64,000 bases of DNA from Epilithonimonas caeni DSM 17710 (GTDB lineage: Bacteria; Bacteroidota; Bacteroidia; Flavobacteriales; Weeksellaceae): positions 1 through 64,000 of the forward strand of contig NZ_AUFK01000014.1 of the NCBI RefSeq assembly GCF_000426465.1. Direction: 5' to 3'. The translations under genes were made by a program, and so were the position numbers. This document shows positions 7,946 through 16,311 of this stretch, piece after piece (positions within the stretch are counted from its first letter, which is position 1; the number at the start of each line of letters is the position of its first letter). A model generated the notes under the pieces. That model searched no databases. It was given only the letters and a program-made list of their open reading frames with translations, and was not told the DNA's origin.

Positions 7946-8455
7946 TTATTGTTTTACAAACTGCAATTCGCCTGCAATTTTTACTTCTTCGCTTACCATT
8001 ACACCTCCTGTTTCCAAAGCTGCATTCCAGGTCAAACCGAAGTCGCTTCTTTTGATCTTTCCTTCGAAAGAGAAACCTGCTTTCGTATTTCCCCAAGGGT
8101 CAGAATTGATTCCTCCGAAATCAACATCCAAAGTCACTGGTTTTGTAACGTCATTGATGGTAAGGTTTCCAGTTACATCACCGTTCAAAGTTGTTGCTTC
8201 GAAAGTTATTTTCGGGTTAGCCTCTGCGTTGAAGAAATCTGCCGATTTAAGGTGTGTATCTCTATCAGCATTGTTCGTGAAAATAGAATCTGTATCGATA
8301 AAAGCTGAAACTTTCGCATTAGCAAATGTATCATCTTCCGCATCGATCTCTGCGTTAAACGTTGTGAATTCTCCTTTTACGTTGGAAATCATCAGGTGTT
8401 TTACTTTGAAGGTGATTTCGCTATGCGTTGGGTCCAATAACCATTTAGTTGCCAT
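7946..8455 (-). CDS. YceI-family lipid-binding protein
   Basis: The 169-residue protein matches YceI from end to end: WLLDPTHSEITFKVKHLMISNVKGEF at the N-terminus, DADDTFANAKVSAFIDTDSI-type strands, FEATTLNGDVTGNLTINDVTKPVTLDV, then GFSFEGKIKRSDFGLTWN. YceI proteins form an extended lipocalin-like barrel that binds isoprenoid or fatty-acid-like ligands. There is no signal peptide, so it is predicted to be cytoplasmic, unlike the exported E. coli YceI. Confidence 0.9.
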   Translation of the reverse strand: MATKWLLDPTHSEITFKVKHLMISNVKGEFTTFNAEIDAEDDTFANAKVSAFIDTDSIFTNNADRDTHLKSADFFNAEANPKITFEATTLNGDVTGNLTINDVTKPVTLDVDFGGINSDPWGNTKAGFSFEGKIKRSDFGLTWNAALETGGVMVSEEVKIAGELQFVKQ

Positions 8456-8527
8456 AATTTTTAATATTTTGTTGTTTAATTATGATGCAAATTTAGGTCG
8501 GTAAGATTTCCCACACATTGATGTAAG

Positions 8528-9292
8528 TTAAGAATTGTATTTCTCGGTCAGATATTTCCAATAACGTTTTGGAACGTGCTGGATGTGGAGCTTTGTATTT
8601 TTCCGTTCCTTGATGTTTGTCTTCGTAAAATAACTTTGCCAGAGTGTCTGGTATTTGTTCTCCTCGTCGTGGAATTTTTCTTGGTATTGATTGAGATTCA
8701 GGTTTTTATCAGGATAAAAGAATTCGCAGCTTTCCAAATCGTAGAATAATCCGTAATGTCTTCGCAGGTCATAAATCATCCATTTTTGGTCTGCATATCG
8801 GTCTTTGAAATGTTTCCGAATCAATGGCAACACATTAAAATCCGGGTCAATCTTTGCGAAATAAATATCATCCTGCATTTTCTCGAACCTTACAAAAGCA
8901 GTCATTCTGTGTCTTTCCCGACTGACGGATTTGCAGATCTTAGCGATCTTCAGAATTTCATCGTTGGCAAAATTTTGAAGGATGTTTTCGTTTGGATATT
9001 TTATAGATTGCTTTACTGCGGACAAAATCAACCGTTCCATTTCCGAATCTTCGGAAAGATAAACTCTCAGCAAATCATTAATACCGGATTTACCGATGCT
9101 TTTTTCCAATTTATTGAGAACTCTTTCCGACTTTTCCTGTTGGGTAACAACTTCGTGAATCTCCGCAAACATATTTTCCTGCCGGAAATTTTCTCTGTTT
9201 CTGATTTCCACATCCTGATAACGGTATTCGAAAACTTCGAATATCGCGGTGAAAAGTCCATCGAAAGTTCCGTCGTACAATAATGTAGTCAT
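8528..9292 (-). CDS. TIGR03915-type putative DNA metabolism protein (DUF4130)
   Basis: The 254-residue protein has the SAM-/SplB-associated DUF4130 pattern: TLLYDGTFDGLFTAIFEV at the start, RHRMTAFVRFEKMQDDIYFAKIDPDFNVLPLI, and HFKDRYADQKWMIYDLRRHYGLFYD. This family almost always sits beside the radical SAM protein found here at 9464-10720, and the pair is annotated as probable DNA modification or repair; the chemistry is unproven. ATG 9292 is preferred to the GTG at 9313, because the GTG lies inside the intergenic repeat. Confidence 0.87.
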   Translation of the reverse strand: MTTLLYDGTFDGLFTAIFEVFEYRYQDVEIRNRENFRQENMFAEIHEVVTQQEKSERVLNKLEKSIGKSGINDLLRVYLSEDSEMERLILSAVKQSIKYPNENILQNFANDEILKIAKICKSVSRERHRMTAFVRFEKMQDDIYFAKIDPDFNVLPLIRKHFKDRYADQKWMIYDLRRHYGLFYDLESCEFFYPDKNLNLNQYQEKFHDEENKYQTLWQSYFTKTNIKERKNTKLHIQHVPKRYWKYLTEKYNS

Positions 9293-9309
9293 CTTTATTT
9301 TTAATTGGG

Positions 9310-9430
9310 ACACTTCGACTCCGCTCAGTGTGACATTTCTAATACCATTTTACATTGTCATTCCGAGGAACGAGGAATCTAAATTAAAGGAAGATTCATC
9401 ACTTCAATCCATTTCGTTCTGAATGACAAT
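9310..9430. repeat. Intergenic repeat with inverted ends
   Basis: A CTTCGAC...CTCAGTGTGACA unit (9310-9335) is followed by an element bounded by ATTGTCATTC (9354-9363) and GAATGACAAT (9421-9430), an exact 10-bp inverted pair with CGAGGAACGAGGAATCT inside. This is a common intergenic repeat type in this bacterial group. Confidence 0.65.
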
Positions 9431-9463
9431 ATTTTTACTATATTTGATAAAAAGCCTTTATAC

Positions 9464-10720
9464 TTAAAACAAAGTCAATTGCTGAGAAAATTGATTCTGA
9501 AACTTAGACTGACTGCCACCGATAATTAATTTTCTCAAATTCAAATCGGTCAAATGTTTCAGAAATGGATTACCATAAGTGAAGTCAATAAAATATCTGG
9601 CTCGATTTACCGCTGCACCTAATTTTTTAAGGTGGTCAATAGTTAAAACCTGAAATTGTCTTGCACTCACAATTTTCTGCGCCGTTTTCACACCAATTCC
9701 CGGGATCCTGAGAATCATTTTATAATCTGCAGTTTGTAAATTGACCGGAAACTGGTCGAGATGCCGCAGCGCCCAACTCAGTTTTGGGTCGACTTCCAAA
9801 TCGAGAAATGGCATATTGAAATCCAGAATCTCATCCGCTTTGAAACCATAAAACCTCATCAGCCAATCTGACTGGTACAAACGGTTTTCCCGTAAAACAG
9901 GAACTTCTGCCGTGATTGCAGGCAAACGATTATCAACGGTTACAGGAATATAACCCGAATAATAAACCCGTTTCATTCCGTAATTTTTATAAAAATGGTC
10001 AGCCACTTTGATAATCTGCAAATCATTTTCGTTGGTCGCCCCCACAATCATCTGTGTTGATTGTCCGGCCGGCGCAAATTTCGGAGCGCTTCTGATGACT
10101 TTTTTCTCGTCTTTATATTGCTGAATACCTTTCTGAACAATCCGCATCGGCTGAAGCATATCTTCACGATTTTTATCAGGCGCCAATAATTTCAATCCGG
10201 ATTCTGTAGGGATTTCAAGATTCACTGATAATCGGTCAGCGTAAAGTGCGGCTTCATTCATCAAATCGTCACTTGCGCCAGGAATCGATTTCAAATGAAT
10301 ATAACCATTGAAATTATGTTCAGTTCTCAGTTTTTTTGCCACGCGAACCAAACGTTCCATCGTCGTATCCGCATCTTTGAAAATACCCGAACTCAGAAAC
10401 AGACCTTCGATGTAATTTCGTCTGTAAAAACTGATGGTCAAATCGACAACTTCCTCAACTGTAAAAGCAGCACGTTTGATATCATTGGATTTCCTGGAAA
10501 CACAATAGATGCAATCGTAAATGCAATGATTGGTCAGAAGAATTTTGAGAAGTGAGACACATCGTCCGTCTTCCGTATAAGTATGACAGATTCCGCTCGC
10601 CGAGCTATCACCCAATCCACCATTATTCTTTCGTTTTCCACCGCTGGAAGAGCACGAAACATCATACTTTGCAGCATCTGCAAGTATTTCGAGTTTTTCT
10701 TTTATGCGGTCGAAGTTCAT
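9464..10720 (-). CDS. Radical SAM protein with helix-hairpin-helix, putative DNA modification/repair (TIGR03916)
   Basis: The 418-residue protein carries the radical SAM cluster motif CIYDCIYC (CxxxCxxC near residues 67-74), which binds a 4Fe-4S cluster and S-adenosylmethionine, and a C-terminal helix-hairpin-helix MILRIPGIGVKTAQKIVSARQ (about residues 333-353), a DNA-binding motif. The N-terminus has the conserved KLEILADAAKYDVSCSSSG. Together with the neighbouring DUF4130 protein this is the standard pair annotated as DNA modification/repair. Both are on the same strand with a repeat between them. Confidence 0.9.
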   Translation of the reverse strand: MNFDRIKEKLEILADAAKYDVSCSSSGGKRKNNGGLGDSSASGICHTYTEDGRCVSLLKILLTNHCIYDCIYCVSRKSNDIKRAAFTVEEVVDLTISFYRRNYIEGLFLSSGIFKDADTTMERLVRVAKKLRTEHNFNGYIHLKSIPGASDDLMNEAALYADRLSVNLEIPTESGLKLLAPDKNREDMLQPMRIVQKGIQQYKDEKKVIRSAPKFAPAGQSTQMIVGATNENDLQIIKVADHFYKNYGMKRVYYSGYIPVTVDNRLPAITAEVPVLRENRLYQSDWLMRFYGFKADEILDFNMPFLDLEVDPKLSWALRHLDQFPVNLQTADYKMILRIPGIGVKTAQKIVSARQFQVLTIDHLKKLGAAVNRARYFIDFTYGNPFLKHLTDLNLRKLIIGGSQSKFQNQFSQQLTLF

Positions 10721-10847
10721 TATTGAAGGATTATTTTTTGAATGGAATTAATTCAAAAATTAATGTCAAAAATAATTCCATTATGCAAAAAGTCAAGAGT
10801 TATATATCTTAAGTTATCAACAAAATGTGTTAAAATTAAAACATAAA

Positions 10848-11912
10848 TTATCTGTAATATTTTTTTTCCAAAATTTCAAAAACCTTTTCAATTCCTTCCT
10901 GAGCAAGGTCTGAAGATACATTACCCAATATAATGACCGCTAAATTCTTTTCCTTCATTATGGTTACTGAAGACATAAAACCATTGGCGTTCCCAAAATT
11001 GCGAATAAAAGATTTTCCTTTATCATTTGTCATATTGAACCATCCAAATGAAAATTTCGGAAATCCAAACAAAAGCTTGTCAAAAACATCCTGCTTCAAC
11101 ATTTTTCCTTTTCCTTTGATTCCCAACAAGTAATTTTGGATAAATAACGAATAATCAGGGAGCGATATATTGAGATTGCCTGCAGTTAAAAGCCAGTTTA
11201 ATTTTATATTTTCGGTATTGATTGGATTTAATTGACTATCGTGTCCGTAGGTCTGCATTTTGTCTTTTAAACTCGGACTCCCGAACTGAAAAATAATTCC
11301 TAGATTTTTGCCTAACTCGTCAACCAGCAAATTATAGCTTTTATGACTTGCTTTTTCCAGCATCAAACCTGCTAAAACATATCCAAGATTTGTCAGGTAT
11401 AAATTATCTTCATTTTTATCTACACTTTTTTTACCCAGAAGATATTTTGCAATTTTATAGCGTTGTTCCTGATTGGTCCCAGTTATTTTCAGTGACTCAG
11501 GAATTTCGGTATCATAAGAAAATGAAGTTAAAGGAGTTTTAAAATTAAGGAGTTCAATTAAAGTAAAATCTGCTTCGTTCTGAGTTGTTTTAAGCTCGGG
11601 AAACAAACTGAAAAACTCTGTATCCCAATTAATTTTTCCTTTTGAAACCAAATCTGCGGCAATAAATGATGTAACCGCTTTGGTATTAGAGCCGATATGA
11701 AATCTATTTTTTAAAGTAATCTTGGAATCCGAATTTATTTTATTAGTTCCATAAACATTCATTTCCAAAATTGAATCAGAAGATAAAACGGCAACACCTA
11801 ACGCCGGAATCTTGTATTGAGTTCTGACACTATCTATTTTATCAGAAAAAACCTGTGCTTTTACATTAAAACTTAGTAAAAACATCAACATTATTTTCAA
11901 TTCCTTTTTCAT
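10848..11912 (-). CDS. Beta-lactamase-family serine hydrolase with eroded active-site motifs
   Basis: The 354-residue protein has a signal peptide (MKKELKIMLMFLLSFNVKAQ) and the class C beta-lactamase/esterase fold. The nucleophile motif S-x-x-K is present (SNTK, residues 75-78). The second motif, normally YxN, reads LTN (173-175), with a Tyr one position too early (Y172), and the third motif (normally HxG or KTG) reads RNFG near 312. The usual HTSG loop after ELL is also missing (ELLNFKTPLTS). It may be a weak hydrolase or have lost activity. It stands alone. Confidence 0.8.
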   Translation of the reverse strand: MKKELKIMLMFLLSFNVKAQVFSDKIDSVRTQYKIPALGVAVLSSDSILEMNVYGTNKINSDSKITLKNRFHIGSNTKAVTSFIAADLVSKGKINWDTEFFSLFPELKTTQNEADFTLIELLNFKTPLTSFSYDTEIPESLKITGTNQEQRYKIAKYLLGKKSVDKNEDNLYLTNLGYVLAGLMLEKASHKSYNLLVDELGKNLGIIFQFGSPSLKDKMQTYGHDSQLNPINTENIKLNWLLTAGNLNISLPDYSLFIQNYLLGIKGKGKMLKQDVFDKLLFGFPKFSFGWFNMTNDKGKSFIRNFGNANGFMSSVTIMKEKNLAVIILGNVSSDLAQEGIEKVFEILEKKYYR

Positions 11913-11997
11913 TTACATGTACTAATTATAAATTTTTCATTTAGCACAAATCTACAAACTTCCTTCTTTCAAATCTCAACTTTCCAACTCAAATCTC

Positions 11998-12005
11998 TAT
12001 CTTTA
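11998..12005 (+). promoter_or_regulatory. Possible -7 element for HMG-CoA reductase gene
   Basis: TATCTTTA differs from TAnnTTTG only in the last base and lies 19 bp before the ATG at 12024. Confidence 0.3.
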
Positions 12006-12023
12006 CCAACATAAATTTTTGCT

Positions 12024-13352
12024 ATGAATCATCAACCTGTTGAAGGGTTTTCAAAACTTTCCAAACAAAGAAAAATCGACTGGCTTATTTCGGAATATCT
12101 GAGTAACGACAGAAGTTACGAACAGATTTTACAACAATATTGGAATAATGACGACAACTTGCAAAAACTTCACGAAGAGTTCTCGGAAAACACAATTTCC
12201 AACTTTTATATGCCTTACGGAATTGCCCCGAATTTTCTGATTGATGGAAAGTTAATTGCGCTTCCAATGGCTGTGGAAGAAAGTTCGGTTGTTGCCGCGG
12301 CTTCCAAAGCTGCAAAATTCTGGCTGGATAAAGGCGGTTTCAAAACAACGATTATCAACACAGAAAAGCTTGGTCACACGCATTTTGTTCTAAATGTCGA
12401 ACCGCATAAACTGCTTCATTTTTTCAACTTTAAATTAAAGAAAAAATTATTGGAAGCCACAGAAGATATCACGGCCAATATGAGAAGAAGAGGCGGTGGT
12501 ATTCTGGACATCAAACTCATTGATAAAACGGCCGAACTGGAACATTATTTCCAGCTGAAAGCGAGTTTTGATACGGTTGATTCGATGGGAGCCAATTTTA
12601 TTAATTCCTGTCTGGAACAATTCGGGAAGACTCTGAAAGAAGAAGTGGCGAAAGAAGAACGTTTTACGCAGGAAGAGAAAAATTCGCTCCAAATCGTAAT
12701 GAATATCCTTTCCAATTACACGCCGGATTGTGTGGTAAGAGCCGAAGTGTCTTGTAAAATTGAGGATTTGAAAGATGACAGCGGAATTTCCAACGAAGAA
12801 TTTGCGTGGAAATTCAAACGAGCAGTAACTATTGCAGAGATTGAACCTTATAGAGCAACGACTCACAACAAAGGTATCATGAATGGTGTGGATGCTGTGG
12901 TTATCGCCACAGGAAATGATTTCCGGGCGACGGAAGCCTGTGCACACGCTTATGCTGCGAGAAACGGAAAATATTCTTCGCTCACACATTGCACGACGGA
13001 TAACGGGATTTTCAGATTCTGGATCGACTTGCCAATTTCAGTTGGTGTAGTTGGCGGATTGACGAATCTTCATCCTTTGGTCAAGTTCTCTTTGGCTCTT
13101 CTTGGAAAACCTTCTGCCCAGGAACTGATGAGCATTCTGGCGGTTTCCGGACTGGCTCAGAATTTTGGTGCGCTTCGTTCTTTGGTGACGACGGGAATCC
13201 AGAAAGGTCATATGAAAATGCACCTTTTCAATATCCTGAACCAGTTTGGTGCAACTGAGGAAGAGAAGCAATATTTTGTAACTTACTTCAAAGATAAAAC
13301 GGTAAGTCATCACGAAGTGATTTCGGAACTGGAGAAACTGAGAAATAAATAA
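12024..13352 (+). CDS. mvaA: Hydroxymethylglutaryl-CoA reductase, class II
   Basis: It interconverts HMG-CoA and mevalonate. The 442-residue protein starts GFSKLSKQRKIDWL and contains the class II landmarks: EESSVVAAASKAAKFW (catalytic Glu), GIMNGVDAVVIATGNDFRATEACAHAYAA (catalytic Lys/Asp region and nucleotide-binding Gly), DLPISVGVVGGLTNLHP, and GIQKGHMKMHL with the C-terminal catalytic His. There is no membrane anchor. Class II enzymes are typical of bacteria; flavobacteria use the mevalonate route for isoprenoids, so a biosynthetic role is plausible despite the 'degradative' family label. Two small membrane-protein genes follow on the same strand. Confidence 0.93.
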   Translation: MNHQPVEGFSKLSKQRKIDWLISEYLSNDRSYEQILQQYWNNDDNLQKLHEEFSENTISNFYMPYGIAPNFLIDGKLIALPMAVEESSVVAAASKAAKFWLDKGGFKTTIINTEKLGHTHFVLNVEPHKLLHFFNFKLKKKLLEATEDITANMRRRGGGILDIKLIDKTAELEHYFQLKASFDTVDSMGANFINSCLEQFGKTLKEEVAKEERFTQEEKNSLQIVMNILSNYTPDCVVRAEVSCKIEDLKDDSGISNEEFAWKFKRAVTIAEIEPYRATTHNKGIMNGVDAVVIATGNDFRATEACAHAYAARNGKYSSLTHCTTDNGIFRFWIDLPISVGVVGGLTNLHPLVKFSLALLGKPSAQELMSILAVSGLAQNFGALRSLVTTGIQKGHMKMHLFNILNQFGATEEEKQYFVTYFKDKTVSHHEVISELEKLRNK

Positions 13353-13356
13353 AACT

Positions 13357-13527
13357 ATGTTTGGATTAGCTTTATCAGTATTGATTCTGGTTTTCGGAAT
13401 ATTTCTTAAGTTGACAAAAAATCCGGGATTTGCAAGTTCTAAAAGATTTTCTTGGTTATTTATCATTTTAGGAATTATTACATTGGTAGGAAAAATTATT
13501 ATTTTAAATCAAAAAGGAGAATTATAA
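13357..13527 (+). CDS. Small two-helix membrane protein, 56 aa
   Basis: ATG 13357 lies 4 bp after the mvaA stop and the TAA ends 2 bp before the ATG of the DUF423 gene. The product begins MFGLALSVLILVFGIFLKLT, has a short basic loop (SSKRF) and a second hydrophobic helix (WLFIILGIITLVGKIIIL). Tight packing between two co-directional genes and a clean two-helix pattern support a real gene. No family recognised. Confidence 0.6.
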   Translation: MFGLALSVLILVFGIFLKLTKNPGFASSKRFSWLFIILGIITLVGKIIILNQKGEL

Positions 13528-13529
13528 AA

Positions 13530-13916
13530 ATGAAAAACTTTACTTTAATCATAGGTGGAATCTACGGTTTATTATCCGTAATTCTGGGCGCATTTGGAGC
13601 GCACGCATTCAAAAAAATATTATCTGTAGAAAGATTGGAGAGTTTTGAAACTGGTGTCCGATATCAAATGTACGCAGCATTTTTCCTGCTTATTGTCGGC
13701 TATATTTTGAAATTTGAAACCTCATCTGAAAAGTGGATTTCTATTCTGATGATCGCGGGAACTTTCTTGTTTTCGGTGAGTATTTATTTCTTGAGTTTCC
13801 AAGATGTTTGGGGAGTTAATTTGAAATTTCTAGGACCAATTACTCCTCTTGGTGGATTGTTTATGATTATTAGCTGGGCAATGCTGATCTGGTATTTTGT
13901 GAAAGCGAAATACTAA
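13530..13916 (+). CDS. DUF423 family membrane protein
   Basis: The 128-residue protein matches DUF423 (YgdD/TMEM256-like): the N-terminal GLLSVILGAFGAHAFKK, then FETGVRYQMYAAFFLL, and the C-terminal FLGPITPLGGLFMIISWAML. Four membrane segments. Function unknown. The upstream in-frame start at 13452 would overlap the 56-residue gene, so ATG 13530 is chosen. It is the last gene of a probable mvaA operon. Confidence 0.88.
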   Translation: MKNFTLIIGGIYGLLSVILGAFGAHAFKKILSVERLESFETGVRYQMYAAFFLLIVGYILKFETSSEKWISILMIAGTFLFSVSIYFLSFQDVWGVNLKFLGPITPLGGLFMIISWAMLIWYFVKAKY

Positions 13917-14069
13917 TGGATGAGCGATGAACGGAAATCGGAACAAGTCTGTGTAAAGCCTCGGAATGAGGAATTTTGACAGGAAAAGCGCCGGAGAGGG
14001 GCACATCCAGATTATTTTGAAAACTGATTTCAATCAGACAATTATATCAAGTAATTCGACACTTTTTCT

Positions 14070-14077
14070 TAAATTTG
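14070..14077 (+). promoter_or_regulatory. sucC promoter -7 element
   Basis: TAAATTTG is an exact match to TAnnTTTG and gives a leader of about 35 nt before the sucC ATG. The 140 bp before it carry a decayed intergenic repeat (GGAATGAGGAATTTTGACAG and GGAGAGGGGCAC). Confidence 0.6.
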
Positions 14078-14116
14078 TGCGTCTTATAAAATTTAAAAAT
14101 TAATCAATAATATATT

Positions 14117-15307
14117 ATGAATCTTCACGAGTATCAATCAAAAGAGATTTTAGCAAAATACGGGGTTAATATCCAACGTGGTTTTGTTGCAAACAACGTA
14201 GATGAAGCAGTTGCTGCTGCTGAAAAATTAACTGCTGAAACCGGCGCTCAAGGATGGGTTGTAAAAGCTCAGATCCATGCAGGTGGACGTGGAAAAGGTG
14301 GTGGTGTTAAGTTTTCTCCAAATATGGACAAACTGAAAGAAAACGCTGGAAACATCATCGGAATGCAACTTATCACGCCGCAAACTTCTGCTGAAGGTAA
14401 AAAAGTAAATTCTGTTTTGATTGCTGAAGACGTATATTATCCAGGAGAATCTGAAACGAAAGAATTTTATGTTTCTATCCTTTTGGACAGAGCTCTTGGG
14501 AAGAACACAGTAGTATATTCAACTGAAGGTGGTATGGATATCGAGCACGTTGCTGAAGTTACGCCTCACCTGATCCATAAAGAAGTGATTGATGCTGCTT
14601 ACGGATTGCAAGGTTTTCAGGCTAGAAAAATCGCTTTCAACCTAGGTCTTTCTGGTAACGCTTTCAAAGAATTTACAAAATTCATCACGTCTCTTTACAA
14701 TGCTTACATCGGTATTGATGCTTCTCTTTTCGAGATAAATCCGGTTTTGAAAACTTCTGATGATAAAATCATTGCTGTAGATGCAAAGGTAACTTTGGAT
14801 GACAACTCGTTGTTCCGTCATAAAGACCTTGCTGAGCTGAGAGATACAAGAGAAGAAGACCCATTGGATGTTGAGGCCGGCGAAGCTGGTCTTAACTTCG
14901 TGAAACTGGACGGGAACGTTGCTTGTATGGTAAACGGGGCCGGTCTTGCAATGGCGACCATGGATATCATCAAATTATCTGGCGGTAACCCTGCAAACTT
15001 CCTGGACGTTGGTGGAACAGCTGATGCACAGAGAGTGCAAACGGCTTTCGGAATCATCTTAAGAGACCCGAACGTAAAAGCTATCCTGATCAACATTTTT
15101 GGAGGAATCGTAAGATGCGACAGAGTTGCACAGGGTGTTGTAGATGCTTACCATGCGATGGGAAGCCTTCCTGTTCCATTAATCGTAAGATTGCAAGGTA
15201 CTAATGCTGTTGAAGCTAAGCAATTGATCGATGAAGCCGGATTGCCAATCCACTCTGCAATCACTTTGGAAGAAGCCGCAAACAAAGTAAAAGAAGTTTT
15301 AGCTTAA
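14117..15307 (+). CDS. sucC: Succinyl-CoA synthetase (ADP-forming) beta subunit
   Basis: This TCA-cycle subunit joins with SucD to make succinate and ATP from succinyl-CoA. The 396-residue protein begins MNLHEYQSKEILAKYGV (ATP-grasp domain) and carries HAGGRGKGGGVK (ATP-binding loop), SLFEINPV (Mg ligands), and the C-terminal CoA-ligase domain with GNVACMVNGAGLAMATMDI, NFLDVGGTA and INIFGGIVRCD (phosphohistidine-power-helix region). sucD is not adjacent, which is common in Bacteroidota. A strong terminator follows. Confidence 0.97.
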   Translation: MNLHEYQSKEILAKYGVNIQRGFVANNVDEAVAAAEKLTAETGAQGWVVKAQIHAGGRGKGGGVKFSPNMDKLKENAGNIIGMQLITPQTSAEGKKVNSVLIAEDVYYPGESETKEFYVSILLDRALGKNTVVYSTEGGMDIEHVAEVTPHLIHKEVIDAAYGLQGFQARKIAFNLGLSGNAFKEFTKFITSLYNAYIGIDASLFEINPVLKTSDDKIIAVDAKVTLDDNSLFRHKDLAELRDTREEDPLDVEAGEAGLNFVKLDGNVACMVNGAGLAMATMDIIKLSGGNPANFLDVGGTADAQRVQTAFGIILRDPNVKAILINIFGGIVRCDRVAQGVVDAYHAMGSLPVPLIVRLQGTNAVEAKQLIDEAGLPIHSAITLEEAANKVKEVLA

Positions 15308-15331
15308 GCTGAGATTTTCGAATAAACAAAA

Positions 15332-15355
15332 AACCCGATTCTTATGAGTCGGGTT
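15332..15355. terminator. Bidirectional terminator between sucC and mscS
   Basis: A 10-bp stem (AACCCGATTC / GAGTCGGGTT, one G-U pair) with a TTAT loop. T-rich sequence on the plus side and seven A (T on the minus strand) on the other let it end both convergent genes. Confidence 0.85.
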
Positions 15356-15388
15356 CTTTTGATTTATATAATAAATTAATCTTAATAA

Positions 15389-16252
15389 TTATTCTTTATT
15401 CTCTAAATGATTTTGTTCTGTATTGGTAATATTAATACTCGTTGGTGTAACAAGATTGATTCCTTCTTTCATTAATGTCTCATTGATTTTGATGATTGCG
15501 ATGCTTTTCAGTTTTCCAAAATCACTTCCTATTTCCAGCCAGAATTTTACCTGTAGAGTGAAAACGCCTTGTTTCACATCGGTTAAAAGAACATCGGTCG
15601 TATCAGCTTTATCAACGTGCTCTAATGTTTTGATTGTTTCCAGAATCACATTTTTGGCCTTATCAATATCTTCGCCCACAGGAATTTCCAAATTAAATAT
15701 GATTCTACGCTGTGGTGAAGCTGTAATATTGAAAAATGGGGAATTGAAGATCACCTGATTCGGAATGTAAACTTTTTTGCCATCATCAGTGATCAACTTG
15801 GTTGTCAGCAATCCGATATCCTGAACAGTTCCAGAGTTTCCTCCAATTGTTACATAATCTCCAATTTTAAAAGCCTTATCTACACTTACCAACATTCCGG
15901 AGAACATACTCGAAACCAAATCCTTGAGAGCTACCCCGGCAATAACCCCGGCAACTCCCAAACTTCCCAAGAACTTCATAAAGAAACCACTGAAACCCAT
16001 GATCTCCAAAGCAATGAAAGTTCCCATCAGAATAATCAGAAATTTGAATACTGCAATAAGAGTAACAACAGAATCGCTCTTCGTCTTTGGAAAGAATTTA
16101 TGAAAAAGTTTAACAGACCACCTACTGAGATAAGTGCTTGTCATTAGGAAAAATAGAAATACCAATATCCCGACAATCAATCTGGGAGTAAGTTCTGCAA
16201 AACTAATATACCACCTTTGTAGAACGGCGTACACCGTGTGTAAATATTCCAT
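15389..16252 (-). CDS. MscS-family small-conductance mechanosensitive channel
   Basis: The 287-residue inner-membrane protein has three N-terminal membrane helices (about residues 20-42, 62-84, 88-112), a Gly/Ala-rich pore helix LGSLGVAGVIAGVALKDLVSSMFSG, and then the MscS beta domain with FKIGDYVTIGGNSGTVQDIGLLTTKLIT and YIPNQVIFNSPFFN. The length matches E. coli MscS. It opens on membrane stretch to release solutes after osmotic downshock. Convergent with sucC. Confidence 0.92.
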   Translation of the reverse strand: MEYLHTVYAVLQRWYISFAELTPRLIVGILVFLFFLMTSTYLSRWSVKLFHKFFPKTKSDSVVTLIAVFKFLIILMGTFIALEIMGFSGFFMKFLGSLGVAGVIAGVALKDLVSSMFSGMLVSVDKAFKIGDYVTIGGNSGTVQDIGLLTTKLITDDGKKVYIPNQVIFNSPFFNITASPQRRIIFNLEIPVGEDIDKAKNVILETIKTLEHVDKADTTDVLLTDVKQGVFTLQVKFWLEIGSDFGKLKSIAIIKINETLMKEGINLVTPTSINITNTEQNHLENKE

Positions 16253-16272
16253 GGTTCAATTTAATAAAAAAA

Positions 16273-16287
16273 CCGACAAAAAGTCGG
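16273..16287 (-). terminator. Terminator of the outer membrane protein gene
   Basis: CCGAC / GTCGG stem with an AAAAA loop; on the minus strand it is followed by seven T. It lies 25 bp past the stop at 16312. Confidence 0.65.
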
Positions 16288-16311
16288 CTAATGTTATGAT
16301 ATTATCTTAAA

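Noticed and set aside
7766-8308. 180-codon plus-strand frame, and a 130-codon minus-strand frame at 7704-8096
   Set aside because: They overlap yceI out of frame and run through intergenic repeats; composition is low-complexity.
12447-12989. 180-codon frame on the minus strand
   Set aside because: Antisense shadow of the HMG-CoA reductase gene.
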